NCBI GenBank assembly: GCA_964526675.1
Contig: CAZGLY010000001.1
Location: 1-64,000 of the forward strand
Length of the DNA: 64,000 nucleotides
From: CAZADA01 sp964526675
Lineage (GTDB): Bacteria > Pseudomonadota > Alphaproteobacteria > Caulobacterales > Maricaulaceae
Direction: 5' to 3'
A model generated the notes under the pieces. It saw only the letters and a list, made by a program, of their open reading frames with translations. It had not been told where the DNA came from and did not search any database. Positions 52,185 to 60,380 of this stretch are shown piece by piece; the first letter of the stretch is position 1, and each line of letters starts with the position of its first letter. Made by a program: the position numbers and the translations under genes.

Positions 52185-52999
52185 TCGGCGGCCTAATCTT
52201 CTTCGGCGTGCAAAGCGCCAGCACCCGGTTCATCGAACCGAACGTCGCCTCCGCGGAGACGCCGCCGCAATTCGCCATCACCCACGGCGCGGTGCGCGCG
52301 ATCGTCGCTCCTCTGGGACACGCCGCGCCGCGCGGTCGCGAGGCGATGCTCCACCACCATCGCACGGTGCTGGCGCTGTTTCGCGCCGGGCCCGTCCTGC
52401 CGGCGCGGTTCAACGCCCGCTTCGACGGCGGCGTCAGCGCCACGCGCCGGTGGTTGGACGCGCGCCACGACGCGATCCTGGCGCGCCTGGCCGAGGTCAA
52501 AGACTGCGTGGAGGTGGGCTACCGGATCATGCCGACGCGGGAGATCGCCGACGACGACGCCATCAGCCACGACGGGCGCGCCAACAACGCCGCCCGCGAC
52601 GGCGCGCGTTACTTGCGCGCGCGACGCGCCGCGCTGCACCGGGAGGCGTCCGCCGACGCCCACATCGCCGCTGCGGCGGCCCGTTTGCACCGCGCCATCG
52701 CCGCGGACACGCGCGCGCTCACCGAACGGTGGCGGGCCACGCCGAACATTGAGGGCGGCGTCGCGCTCGTTGGCGCTGTGTTGACGCCCGCGGAACGCGC
52801 CGTCGGCGTGATTGAGCGGATCAACACCATCGCGGACGCCCGCGCGCGGGTCCGCGTGGCGGCGACGGGCCCCTTTCCGCCTTACAGCTTCGCCGACTTG
52901 GACACGCCCTTGGCGGCGCCCGCCCCCGAGTCCAGCCCAGGGCTGACTCCGCGCGCGGCGCGCATCCCCAACGCCGCGCCGAAGGAGTGCGCAGCGTGA
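52181..52999 (+). CDS. gvpF/L: GvpF/L family protein 4
   Basis: A 272-residue GvpF/L protein that overlaps the stop of the preceding GvpA-family gene. It contains HHHRTVLALFRAGPVLPARF, a helical middle and VRVAATGPFPPYSFADLDT, the family's C-terminal signature. The Ala- and Arg-rich helical region is longer than in copy 3. It and copies 1-3 are paralogues with different domain additions. Confidence 0.87.
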   Translation: MIGGLIFFGVQSASTRFIEPNVASAETPPQFAITHGAVRAIVAPLGHAAPRGREAMLHHHRTVLALFRAGPVLPARFNARFDGGVSATRRWLDARHDAILARLAEVKDCVEVGYRIMPTREIADDDAISHDGRANNAARDGARYLRARRAALHREASADAHIAAAAARLHRAIAADTRALTERWRATPNIEGGVALVGAVLTPAERAVGVIERINTIADARARVRVAATGPFPPYSFADLDTPLAAPAPESSPGLTPRAARIPNAAPKECAA

Positions 53000-53379
53000 C
53001 GGCCCCCGATCACGTCTTAGCGGACGCGCCGGACGCGTTCGCCGTCAGCTTGGACCCCGATGTCTGCGCGGAAGCGGTCATGGCCGCCGCCCGCGCGAGC
53101 TTCACCGACGAGGGCGGGGGTCACCTTCAAATCAAACCGGAAACCGTCGAGAAAGACCTGGCCAAGCTGGTCCTCGCGCTTATCGAATTCCTCCGCCAGC
53201 TGATGGAGGCGCAAGCGATCCGCCGTATGGATGCGGGCCGTTTGACCGCCGAGCAAGAAGAAGCCGTCGGCCTGACCTTGATGCGCGCGCGGACCAAAAT
53301 CGTCGCCCTGGCCGGCGAATTCGGCCTCTCGGAAGAGGAGCTGACGCTGCACCTCGGACCCTTGGGGCGGGTGGTGTGA
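52996..53379 (+). CDS. gvpK: Gas vesicle protein GvpK
   Basis: The 127-residue protein matches GvpK: LQIKPETVEKDLAKLVLALI followed by EFLRQLMEAQAIRRMDAGRL and a C-terminal LTAEQEEAVGLTLMRARTKI. It is a helical assembly factor. The GTG at 52996 is eight bases after AAGGAG and overlaps the previous stop; a GTG at 52987 is inside the ribosome binding site and unlikely. Confidence 0.94.
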   Translation: MTAPDHVLADAPDAFAVSLDPDVCAEAVMAAARASFTDEGGGHLQIKPETVEKDLAKLVLALIEFLRQLMEAQAIRRMDAGRLTAEQEEAVGLTLMRARTKIVALAGEFGLSEEELTLHLGPLGRVV

Positions 53380-53413
53380 TGACAGACGTCCGCAACACGC
53401 CTTGGAGACCCTC

Positions 53414-56400
53414 ATGACGGCGGCGGCTCGGCCGCGCCGCCAGCGACGGGGCTTGAGCGTCCACACGGCTCCGGCGGCCGCGGCGCTCGTTCCCGGTCTG
53501 GCGGGCGTCGCCCTGGCGGGTGTGGCGCTGACGACGCTGACGCCGGTCGCCGACATTGAGGTTCTGCGCGCCGTCACGGGCCGCGCCGACGTGACCGCGG
53601 TGATCGATCGCATCGCCCAGGCCGACGCCGCCGTCGCCACAGCTTACCGCGCCACCCTTGCACTCGCGATTGCGATGATCGTCATGGCGCTTGGGCTCTA
53701 CGTGTTTTGCCGCAGGGCCATCGCCCAGTCCCTGCAGAGGTTGGCCGACTCCGTCGTGGAGACGAGCCGCACCGACGACACCACGACCGTCTGGGGCCGC
53801 GATCGGGCGGATCCGCTCGGCGTGATCGCCCGCACCGTGGAGGTGATGCAGTGGGAGCGGTTGCGCGCCGTCCAAACCGCTCAAGCGGCCGAAACCCAAG
53901 GGCGGGAGGAGCAGGCGCAGGCCCTCAACGGCGCCGCCGCTAAGGCTGATCGCATTCAAGATGCGCTGACGCGCAGCGTCACCGTGGTCTCGAAAACATG
54001 CAGCGACTTCCACGGCGTGCTCGACCGCGCCGAAAAGGCGCTCAACCTGGCGTCCAACGCGGCCTGGGACGGCGCGACGGCCCAGCGCGATCAAATGAAC
54101 GACGCGATCCAAGCGATCCGCGTCATCACGGATGAGCTCGCCGCGGCGGCGGCGGCGCGGATACCGACGACAGCAGACGGCTCTGGCGCGCCGAACGTCG
54201 GTGACGCTGACGGGGCGCCCAGCTCCAACACGCAGGCTCCGCACACAACGCGCGCCTATCACGCCACGCTCGTCCACGTGCCCGGCGCGGCGGCTCCGAG
54301 CGAGGACGACGCCGAGGCGCTCAGCGACAACGACGCGCCAGCCGGCCTCCCCCACGCCGCGACGGTCGACCTGGACGTGGCGATCGCGACCCTGCGCGAT
54401 ATGACGGCGACGCTCAGCCGTGAGACCGAAGCCAGCGTCGACGCGGCGCGCGCGATCACAGCCCAAGCCGCCATCTTCGCCAGCGACGCCGAAGCCGCCG
54501 CCCGCCACACCGCCGCGCTCGCCCAAGCGCTTGATTCCGCGGACGCCCACGCGGAACGGCTCGCCGGGGACGCTGACTCCCTTGCCGAGCGGGTCACCAC
54601 CCACCTCACAGCGCTCGAAGAAGCCGCGACGCCGCCGGCGACGGTCCCGTCGAGCGAGAGCGACACGCGCGCTGAAGACGAACGCCTCACCGGCCTTTTG
54701 ACGACCGCCCAGGATCTCGTGGCGAGGTTGGTCGCCGCGCGGGAACACCCGCCCCTAGACGCTTCCATCAACGCGGACACCGATCCGCGACTGGAAGACG
54801 CGATCGCACGGCTTGAAGCGTTGATGGCCACATTCAGCGCCGCCATCGCCGACACGCCCCCGCCACTCGGCGTCGATGCGATCGACACGGCCTTGGCGCG
54901 CCGGCTGGAGCCCGTGGCGGGGCGGCTCGACACAGTCGCAGAGACCCTCGCGGAGGCGCCCGCCGCGCTCAGCGTGGACACGTTGGACGCCGCGCTTGCA
55001 GCCCTCACGCGGCCGATCGCCGCGCGGCTGGACGCCGTGGCGGAGGCCCTGGCCAATGTGGGCGAAGGCGTCCGCACCCTGCGCTCGCGGCCCCTAGGCG
55101 TCACGCCGGAGCAGCTCGACGCGTTCCGCTCGGATCTCGAGGTCATCAAGACTTTCTCCGGGAGTTTCGACGACAGTCTGACCGCCGCCGCGCGCGGCCT
55201 GACATCTCACGCCGCGTCGGTCGCCGATCAGGCCGCCGCCAAAACCGCCGAGAGGGTGACGCAGCACATGAAGACCGCCCAATCCTCTGTCAGCGACGCC
55301 GTGTCCTCCGCCGTGCGCGCCGCCACCCCGACATCGGGCGACGTCGCCGAGGAGCTGGAACGCCGGCTCAGCGCGCGCTTGGCGCCGCTGGCGCGTCTGG
55401 ACGCCCTGGCCGCCCAAGTGAAACTCGTCGAAGACCGCTTGGCGGCCTTAAGCGCGCCCGCCGAACCCACCCTGGCGGAGGACACGGTGCGGCGTCTCAG
55501 CGCGAACCTTGAATCGCGCCTCGAAACCGCGCTCGAAGGATTGCAAGCCGTTACGGACAAGTTGGACGCGGTCCACCAAGACGCCACGCCAGACGACGCC
55601 GAGGGAACGGCTCCTGAAGCCCCGCCGAGCTTTGACGCCGAGCGTTCAAGCTTCAGGCGTATGGCGGTGGCCTTCGAACTGGTGTTGCGCGATGTGAACG
55701 GCCACGCCGCCAGACTGGCCGAAGCCGTCGGACGGGTGGAGACCGGCGTCGCGCCATCGCCGGCCCCGAACGATCAACAACCCATGCTGGACGCGCTGGG
55801 CGCGGCGCTCGCCGACGTCGAGGCGCGCCTGACCCAAGCGGTCTTGGACGCGCGCGGCGACGACACCGCGGTCGTCGAGCATCCCACACCCGTAGCCGAC
55901 GACGACGCGCCGACCGACGCCCCGCTCTACGACGCCGGACGCGACAGCTTCCAACGTTTGGTCGTGGGGTTCCGCCACGTCCTGCGGGAGCTGGGCGATC
56001 AAGCTGAAGCCCTGCGCGGCGTTGTTGACGCGGCGCGCGCGCCGAGCGCGCCAACCGCTCAGCCCACCCCGCCCGCGCTCGAAGGTGAAGTGCTGCCTCC
56101 GTCGACGGCGCCCGCACCCGAGAACGACGACGACCGACACGCCGGCGCGCTTGAACCGTTCGCTGCGGATCGGACCTCCATGCAGCGCATCGTGGTCGGC
56201 TTCCGTCACACGCTGCGCCGTCTCGACGACGAGACGCACGCGCTTCACGAGGCGGTCGAAACTCTGAAGGGCGGCGCCTCTGACGTTCCCGCCGGCGCGT
56301 CCCTCGCGAACTTCGAGGAACGCCTGGCTGAACTCACCCGCGCGGTTCAAACGGCCGCCGCGAACACGGTCGACGCCGCGCCGCCCCAGCCGCGCGACAC

Positions 56401-56740
56401 AGCCCCAAGCGATGTGTTGCGGGCCATCGACCGCCTCTCCGCGCGCGCCGCGACGTTGAACGAGGCCGTGGCCCGTCAGGGCGAGGTCCTTCGCACGGTC
56501 ATTGACGACGCGTCCGATGAATTGGGGCCGAAGGCCGAGCAGCTGGTGGAGCGTCTCGAGCGGGCGGCGCGGGACGCGCGCGCGCACACGACGGAGTTCC
56601 TGGCCATCGCAGCGGCGTTCAGCCGTGATTTGGACGAGACGCGTGAGAGCTCGTGGGACGAAGATCCCGCCCCGACGCAAAACGCCGCCATCGCCGCGCG
56701 CGCCAAGCGGCGGATCAGCATGCGCCGCCGCGTCTCTTAG
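53414..56740 (+). CDS. Large membrane coiled-coil protein with HAMP-like segment and three internal repeats
   Basis: This 1,108-residue protein begins with two membrane helices (about 20-44 and 80-99: ATLALAIAMIVMALGLYVFC), followed by a HAMP-like linker and then very long coiled-coil sequence with Ala/Asp/Thr-rich spacers. Three 33-residue repeats start at residues 740, 839 and 916, with the core pattern R-x-S-F/M-x-R-x-V-V-G-F-R-H-x-L-R. A final RISMRRRVS is basic. No receptor signalling tip was seen, so it is not a standard chemoreceptor. GGAG precedes the ATG. Last gene of the gvp direction and convergent with pcl by four bases. It may be a scaffold in the membrane. Confidence 0.75.
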   Translation: MTAAARPRRQRRGLSVHTAPAAAALVPGLAGVALAGVALTTLTPVADIEVLRAVTGRADVTAVIDRIAQADAAVATAYRATLALAIAMIVMALGLYVFCRRAIAQSLQRLADSVVETSRTDDTTTVWGRDRADPLGVIARTVEVMQWERLRAVQTAQAAETQGREEQAQALNGAAAKADRIQDALTRSVTVVSKTCSDFHGVLDRAEKALNLASNAAWDGATAQRDQMNDAIQAIRVITDELAAAAAARIPTTADGSGAPNVGDADGAPSSNTQAPHTTRAYHATLVHVPGAAAPSEDDAEALSDNDAPAGLPHAATVDLDVAIATLRDMTATLSRETEASVDAARAITAQAAIFASDAEAAARHTAALAQALDSADAHAERLAGDADSLAERVTTHLTALEEAATPPATVPSSESDTRAEDERLTGLLTTAQDLVARLVAAREHPPLDASINADTDPRLEDAIARLEALMATFSAAIADTPPPLGVDAIDTALARRLEPVAGRLDTVAETLAEAPAALSVDTLDAALAALTRPIAARLDAVAEALANVGEGVRTLRSRPLGVTPEQLDAFRSDLEVIKTFSGSFDDSLTAAARGLTSHAASVADQAAAKTAERVTQHMKTAQSSVSDAVSSAVRAATPTSGDVAEELERRLSARLAPLARLDALAAQVKLVEDRLAALSAPAEPTLAEDTVRRLSANLESRLETALEGLQAVTDKLDAVHQDATPDDAEGTAPEAPPSFDAERSSFRRMAVAFELVLRDVNGHAARLAEAVGRVETGVAPSPAPNDQQPMLDALGAALADVEARLTQAVLDARGDDTAVVEHPTPVADDDAPTDAPLYDAGRDSFQRLVVGFRHVLRELGDQAEALRGVVDAARAPSAPTAQPTPPALEGEVLPPSTAPAPENDDDRHAGALEPFAADRTSMQRIVVGFRHTLRRLDDETHALHEAVETLKGGASDVPAGASLANFEERLAELTRAVQTAAANTVDAAPPQPRDTAPSDVLRAIDRLSARAATLNEAVARQGEVLRTVIDDASDELGPKAEQLVERLERAARDARAHTTEFLAIAAAFSRDLDETRESSWDEDPAPTQNAAIAARAKRRISMRRRVS

Positions 56741-58023
56741 GACGACGCGGCGTCCTCGTCCGTGGACCAATCGCACGGCTTTCCCATGGCGTTCACGGGC
56801 ACAGCCTTGCCGAAGGCGTAGGACGCCGGACGCCCAGGCGCAGGCAATCGTTCGGCGCAATGCGCCTCGAGGATCGCGGCCGCATCGCCCGCCGTGGCGG
56901 CGTCGCGCCACACCACAAACGCCTTCAAGCGCGACCGACCGGCCCGACAGGCCGACTCGTCAAGGCGCACGGCCGCGTCAACGACGTGAGGATGGTCGCG
57001 CAACACCGCGCACACCTTATCGGGAAAGACATTGACGCCGCCAATTTGAACCGCGCCGTCACGACGCGCGCCAGGGCGGAAGCGGCGGTCGTCGAGCCAT
57101 TCCAGATGATCGGGGGCGCCCACGGTGCGCTCGCCGCCGCCGGTGGCGCGCGCCAGCGCATCGCCCGACGCGCGGCGCCAATAGTCAAAGAGCGTGAACG
57201 GCGCGTCAGCCGCGCGCCGCCAGCCGACGCCAGCGGTTTCAGACGAGCCGTAGACCTCCGTCAGGCGCGTCAGCCCGGCTCGCAACACGTCGTCGGCCAA
57301 AGCCGCCGGCGTGGGAGCGCCGGAACTGACGCCCTCGACGCCAGCGGGGAAATCGACGCCGCCGCCAAGAATGTGCGACCACACAAACGGTGTCGCGACA
57401 ATCAGATCGCCGGCCTCCGCCGTGCGCGCGACACGGCTTGGCGGCCACGCGCGCGCGTCAACCACCGGCGTTTGGAGCCGACCCGGCAGCATGACCGTGA
57501 ACAGGAAGCCGTAGATGTGGTGTGGAGGTACGCACGCGATGACGCGCCGCGCCTCGGGGAACAGCGCCGCAAGCGCCTCAACCTCGCGCGCAAGATCAGC
57601 CATCGCATGCGCGATCGCCTTCGGCGCGCCTGTGCTGCCGGAGGTCTGGAACGTGACGGACGTCCAGCCCGCGCGCAGCGGCGGACGAAAACTGGCCGCC
57701 ACAATCTCGGTCCAATCGACCAAGCGCCGCCGCACAAGGAGGTAGTCCTCCGCACCCGTTTCATGGAGCTGGAAGAACTGATTCACCCGCTCGACAATGG
57801 CTAAGCGCGCCAGACTGTCGACGCCGAGCCCGCCGGGCTCTTCGTCCACAGTGGCCTCGTCCGGCCACGCGACAGCGTCGGCCGCCGGGACCGTACGTCC
57901 GCGCTGGAGGCCAAACTCCTCCGCCACAAGAGAACGAACCACACGCCCCAAGACAGCGGTGTCGCCCGCTAAAGCGTCGCCCAACGCCGCTTCGGACGCC
58001 TGGTGTTCAGCACACGCCGCCAT
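56737..58023 (-). CDS. pcl: p-Coumarate:CoA ligase for PYP chromophore activation
   Basis: The 428-residue AMP-forming ligase has the P-loop TSGSTGAPK (residues 127-135), SSGAPTPAALADDVLRAG and EVYGSSETAGVGW, and a final NAMGKPCDW with the catalytic Lys. It is shorter than plant 4CL, as PYP-linked pCL proteins are. The N-terminal region includes a DSL motif (residues 69-71) that recalls an acyl-carrier domain. It would make p-coumaroyl-CoA for attachment to PYP Cys68. I chose ATG 58023 with GGGGACGGGGC upstream; a TTG at 58098 would add 25 residues. Confidence 0.87.
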   Translation of the reverse strand: MAACAEHQASEAALGDALAGDTAVLGRVVRSLVAEEFGLQRGRTVPAADAVAWPDEATVDEEPGGLGVDSLARLAIVERVNQFFQLHETGAEDYLLVRRRLVDWTEIVAASFRPPLRAGWTSVTFQTSGSTGAPKAIAHAMADLAREVEALAALFPEARRVIACVPPHHIYGFLFTVMLPGRLQTPVVDARAWPPSRVARTAEAGDLIVATPFVWSHILGGGVDFPAGVEGVSSGAPTPAALADDVLRAGLTRLTEVYGSSETAGVGWRRAADAPFTLFDYWRRASGDALARATGGGERTVGAPDHLEWLDDRRFRPGARRDGAVQIGGVNVFPDKVCAVLRDHPHVVDAAVRLDESACRAGRSRLKAFVVWRDAATAGDAAAILEAHCAERLPAPGRPASYAFGKAVPVNAMGKPCDWSTDEDAASS

Positions 58024-58126
58024 GCCCCGTCCCCACAAACGCGTCACGGCCGCGTCGCGGCGCTCCGCGACACGGCCCTGAACTGCACGCGTTACCAATC
58101 ACCGCCGCGGCCATCGCCGCGGACCC

Positions 58127-58642
58127 TCAACCGCGATCGAGTTCGTAAAGGATCTCGCCCACGAGTTGGCCGAACTGCCGACGCGCTTCGCCGATCCGCA
58201 GCCGAAGCGACGCCGCATGCAGGCCAAGCTCGGCCAGCGGGACGTGTTCGTCATCGATCGGAAGATCCACGCGGATGTCCACGGCCGCGTCATACGTCTC
58301 CAACACGTGCATCGCGTCGTCGAACGTATCCACGGTGAACACCGTGAACCGGTCCTTGTCGCCGTCGCGCTTGGTGAAATGGCGCACGTCGACGACGAAT
58401 TTCTGGTTGCTGGTGCGGAAAATGTTCAGTTCGTACCAAAACGGCGCGCCGGGGCCGAAGCTCATCGCGGTGCACAGTTCGATTCCGGAGAACCGGACCG
58501 GCCGACCGCCCGTGCGACGAAGCGTAATGGCGTTGCCGCCGGGCCCGCTCACCGGGGTGGAGGGCACGCTTCCAGCGTCAGCGCTGGCGGAGGCCGTGTT
58601 GTCGTAGGCCGTCATTTGAGACATCTCGTCAGTCCTTGTCAT
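58127..58642 (-). CDS. PYP-linked protein A, new paralogous family
   Basis: This 171-residue protein shares a pattern with two other products of the same operon: LRRTGGRPVRFSGIEL, then FTVDTFDDAMHVLETYDAA and a C-terminal helix LRLRIGEARRQFGQLVGEIL. The middle is a beta-rich part with ELNIFRTSNQKFVVDVRHF. No catalytic motif is seen. The start at 58642 overlaps the stop of protein B (ATGA); an ATG at 58624 with AAGGAC is also possible. Function unknown; position next to pyp suggests a role in its signalling. Confidence 0.7.
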   Translation of the reverse strand: MTRTDEMSQMTAYDNTASASADAGSVPSTPVSGPGGNAITLRRTGGRPVRFSGIELCTAMSFGPGAPFWYELNIFRTSNQKFVVDVRHFTKRDGDKDRFTVFTVDTFDDAMHVLETYDAAVDIRVDLPIDDEHVPLAELGLHAASLRLRIGEARRQFGQLVGEILYELDRG

Positions 58643-59262
58643 GTGTGCTGATCATCACGCGTCGGCATGCCGCCGCGCCGCAAAGCGTGGTCCTGGGGCA
58701 AGAGGGTGACGAACTCCGCGCGCGCCGCCTGGCACGCGTCGGCGTAGGCCTGGGCCGCCTCCATCATGGCTTCGCCAGCGGCGGCGCCCTCCAGAAGCGT
58801 TCGTGGCGGAGCCGTCGCCGACACCGGATCGTAACGAGCCAGAAACGCGTCAAGTTCGTTGCGATCACGCACGCTCGCCGCCGTATACTGAACGCCCAGC
58901 GCGCCGTGACGGCTGATGCTCGCGGCGGCCGCCCCGTCCGATCCCAGATACACCGCCAACTCGAACCAGTTCTGTTGAGCTGGGTCGCGACGCGTGCTGC
59001 GCCTGATCACCGCCATGCCGAAGAACGCCAACGGACGCGTCCCGTCCCGCCGCAACCGCCACAGACGCATCGGCGGCGTGCCGGGCGACGGCGTCCGGGA
59101 GACCGGAGCCGCGTCGCCCGCGCCAACCGCCGTGACGGCGGCGGGCGACGACGCGTCCCGCTCCACCACCCGCTCCGCACGCCCCTTCGCGCCTTGATAG
59201 GCCCGGTAGAGCTCGCGCAGGGCGGGCTGGACGCTGACACTGAACGCCGACTGAGCTGACAT
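58639..59262 (-). CDS. PYP-linked protein B, same family
   Basis: The 207-residue product has a variable N-terminus (FSVSVQPALRELYRAYQGAK) and then the family pattern: RLRRDGTRPLAFFGMAV, ELAVYLGSDGAAAASISRHG, LDAFLARYDPVSAT, and a C-terminal helical region MMEAAQAYADACQAARAEFV. The stop overlaps protein A. It starts 51 bases after the pyp stop. Confidence 0.7.
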   Translation of the reverse strand: MSAQSAFSVSVQPALRELYRAYQGAKGRAERVVERDASSPAAVTAVGAGDAAPVSRTPSPGTPPMRLWRLRRDGTRPLAFFGMAVIRRSTRRDPAQQNWFELAVYLGSDGAAAASISRHGALGVQYTAASVRDRNELDAFLARYDPVSATAPPRTLLEGAAAGEAMMEAAQAYADACQAARAEFVTLLPQDHALRRGGMPTRDDQHT

Positions 59263-59313
59263 GCGATCCGTGATCCGCGATAAGACGATCCAGAACGAAC
59301 GCGTTCCGCGACG

Positions 59314-59688
59314 TTACGCGCGCTTGACGAACAACCAGCAGGTTTGGCCGTCCGGGGCAGATTTCAGGTGAATCCGCACCTGCACCGGCTTCATTTTGTA
59401 TTCGAACTCGTAATCGAAGAGCGTGTTGATTTGACCGCTCTTATAGAACTTCAAGAATTCGCCGTGGAAGCGTTTGCCTTTGGCGCACGGGGCGATGTCG
59501 TTGAAGAAGTTCTTGCCGATCACTTCCGACGGATCACGACCAGCGATGATGCCTTCCGCCTGATTGTACTTCTGGATGTTGCCTTGGCGGTCCAACAAGA
59601 TCGCGCCGAAAGGCAGCGTTTCCGCGCGGTTCGGTTCGCGCTGAAGGATGTTGTCGACGTCTTGGCTGCCGAAGGGGATGATTTCCAT
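59314..59688 (-). CDS. pyp: Photoactive yellow protein
   Basis: This 124-residue PAS-fold blue-light receptor aligns with PYP over its full length. The chromophore Cys is Cys68 (FFNDIAPCAKG); Tyr41, Glu45 and Arg51 (KYNQAEGIIAGRDP) match Tyr42, Glu46 and Arg52 of Halorhodospira PYP, while Thr50 is replaced by Ala49. The sequence is closest, from memory, to Rhodobacter-type PYP. TAL and pCL genes supply and activate the p-coumaroyl chromophore. CAGGAGAG precedes the ATG, in a short hairpin. The protein has no output domain and must act through a partner. Confidence 0.97.
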   Translation of the reverse strand: MEIIPFGSQDVDNILQREPNRAETLPFGAILLDRQGNIQKYNQAEGIIAGRDPSEVIGKNFFNDIAPCAKGKRFHGEFLKFYKSGQINTLFDYEFEYKMKPVQVRIHLKSAPDGQTCWLFVKRA

Positions 59689-59689
59689 G

Positions 59690-59709
59690 ACACGTCTCTC
59701 CTGGCGTGT
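59690..59709 (-). promoter_or_regulatory. Possible hairpin around the pyp ribosome binding site
   Basis: On the minus strand ACACG and CGTGT pair around the loop that contains AGGAG, just before the pyp ATG. With only five pairs it is weak, but it places the Shine-Dalgarno sequence in a loop and could tune translation. Confidence 0.3.
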
Positions 59710-59762
59710 AAGCCGGCGCGGAACAAATCCAACGCCAATACGAGCGAATGTTGGTGTGAGCG

Positions 59763-60167
59763 CTAGTTTTGATCAGCGAGGAACGAATCATTCCGCGTCA
59801 TGGACATGTCATGGACGCGTTCCACAAACTGATTGGCGTTGTCCTCGCGTCCATCACGAGACACCCAGCGGTAGTCGGTGTCGCCCATGGACACCAAGCA
59901 CTGAGGCATCGCTTCGAAACGCGCCCGGGCGTCATACTTGGCCGAATCCAGTTCGATCCCCGCACTTTCTTCGCCAAACTCCTGAAGCATCGACAATTCT
60001 TCGATCGTGCCATCGCTCCGGAGTTTCTCCGTTTGCTGCACAATCTCAGCGGCCGCCTCGAGAACCCATTCCGCATACGGACCACGAACCACTAGGCCCA
60101 ATTCCGGATAGGCGAACTCAAATCGGCCGGACGACTTTGTCAGGCTCCCAATAGCCTCTTTCGACAT
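59763..60167 (-). CDS. Hypothetical protein upstream of pyp
   Basis: A 134-residue protein with no recognised family. It is less G+C-rich than its neighbours. Its sequence includes FEFAYPELGLVVRGPYAEWV, then a helix with WVLEAAAEIVQQTEKLRSDG and an acidic, Met-rich end. I chose the ATG at 60167 because AGGAG lies nine bases away; an ATG at 60173 is too close to it. It is followed 74 bases on by pyp, and preceded by 210 bases without a gene, so it may start its own transcript that continues into pyp. Confidence 0.65.
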   Translation of the reverse strand: MSKEAIGSLTKSSGRFEFAYPELGLVVRGPYAEWVLEAAAEIVQQTEKLRSDGTIEELSMLQEFGEESAGIELDSAKYDARARFEAMPQCLVSMGDTDYRWVSRDGREDNANQFVERVHDMSMTRNDSFLADQN

Positions 60168-60380
60168 AGGCATCCACTCCTCGTAGATTGCAAATCATCT
60201 TGAGATGTCTCGTCAATTTTTGCGATCACGCCTTGTGGTGAGCCGCCTTTGATTTGACAATCATGGAGTAGCAGAGCGAACTTTCGGAAGGTTGAAGCAA
60301 ACCTCACAGGCGCAAGGGGCGCCGCTTCACCTACTGGACATGTGTGTTAACGCCGCGGCGGCGCGTCGCCCCAGGTTGCG
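60168..60380 (-). promoter_or_regulatory. Upstream region of the pyp transcript
   Basis: No gene is seen in these 213 bases, which are A+T-rich near 60,185-60,260. A -35-like TTGACG occurs on the minus strand near 60,210 but the matching -10 is weak. This is the most likely place for a promoter driving the hypothetical gene and pyp. Confidence 0.4.

Noticed and set aside
53414..56740. Large coiled-coil protein as a chemoreceptor
   Set aside because: Two helices and a HAMP-like segment are present, but I found no conserved signalling hairpin tip.
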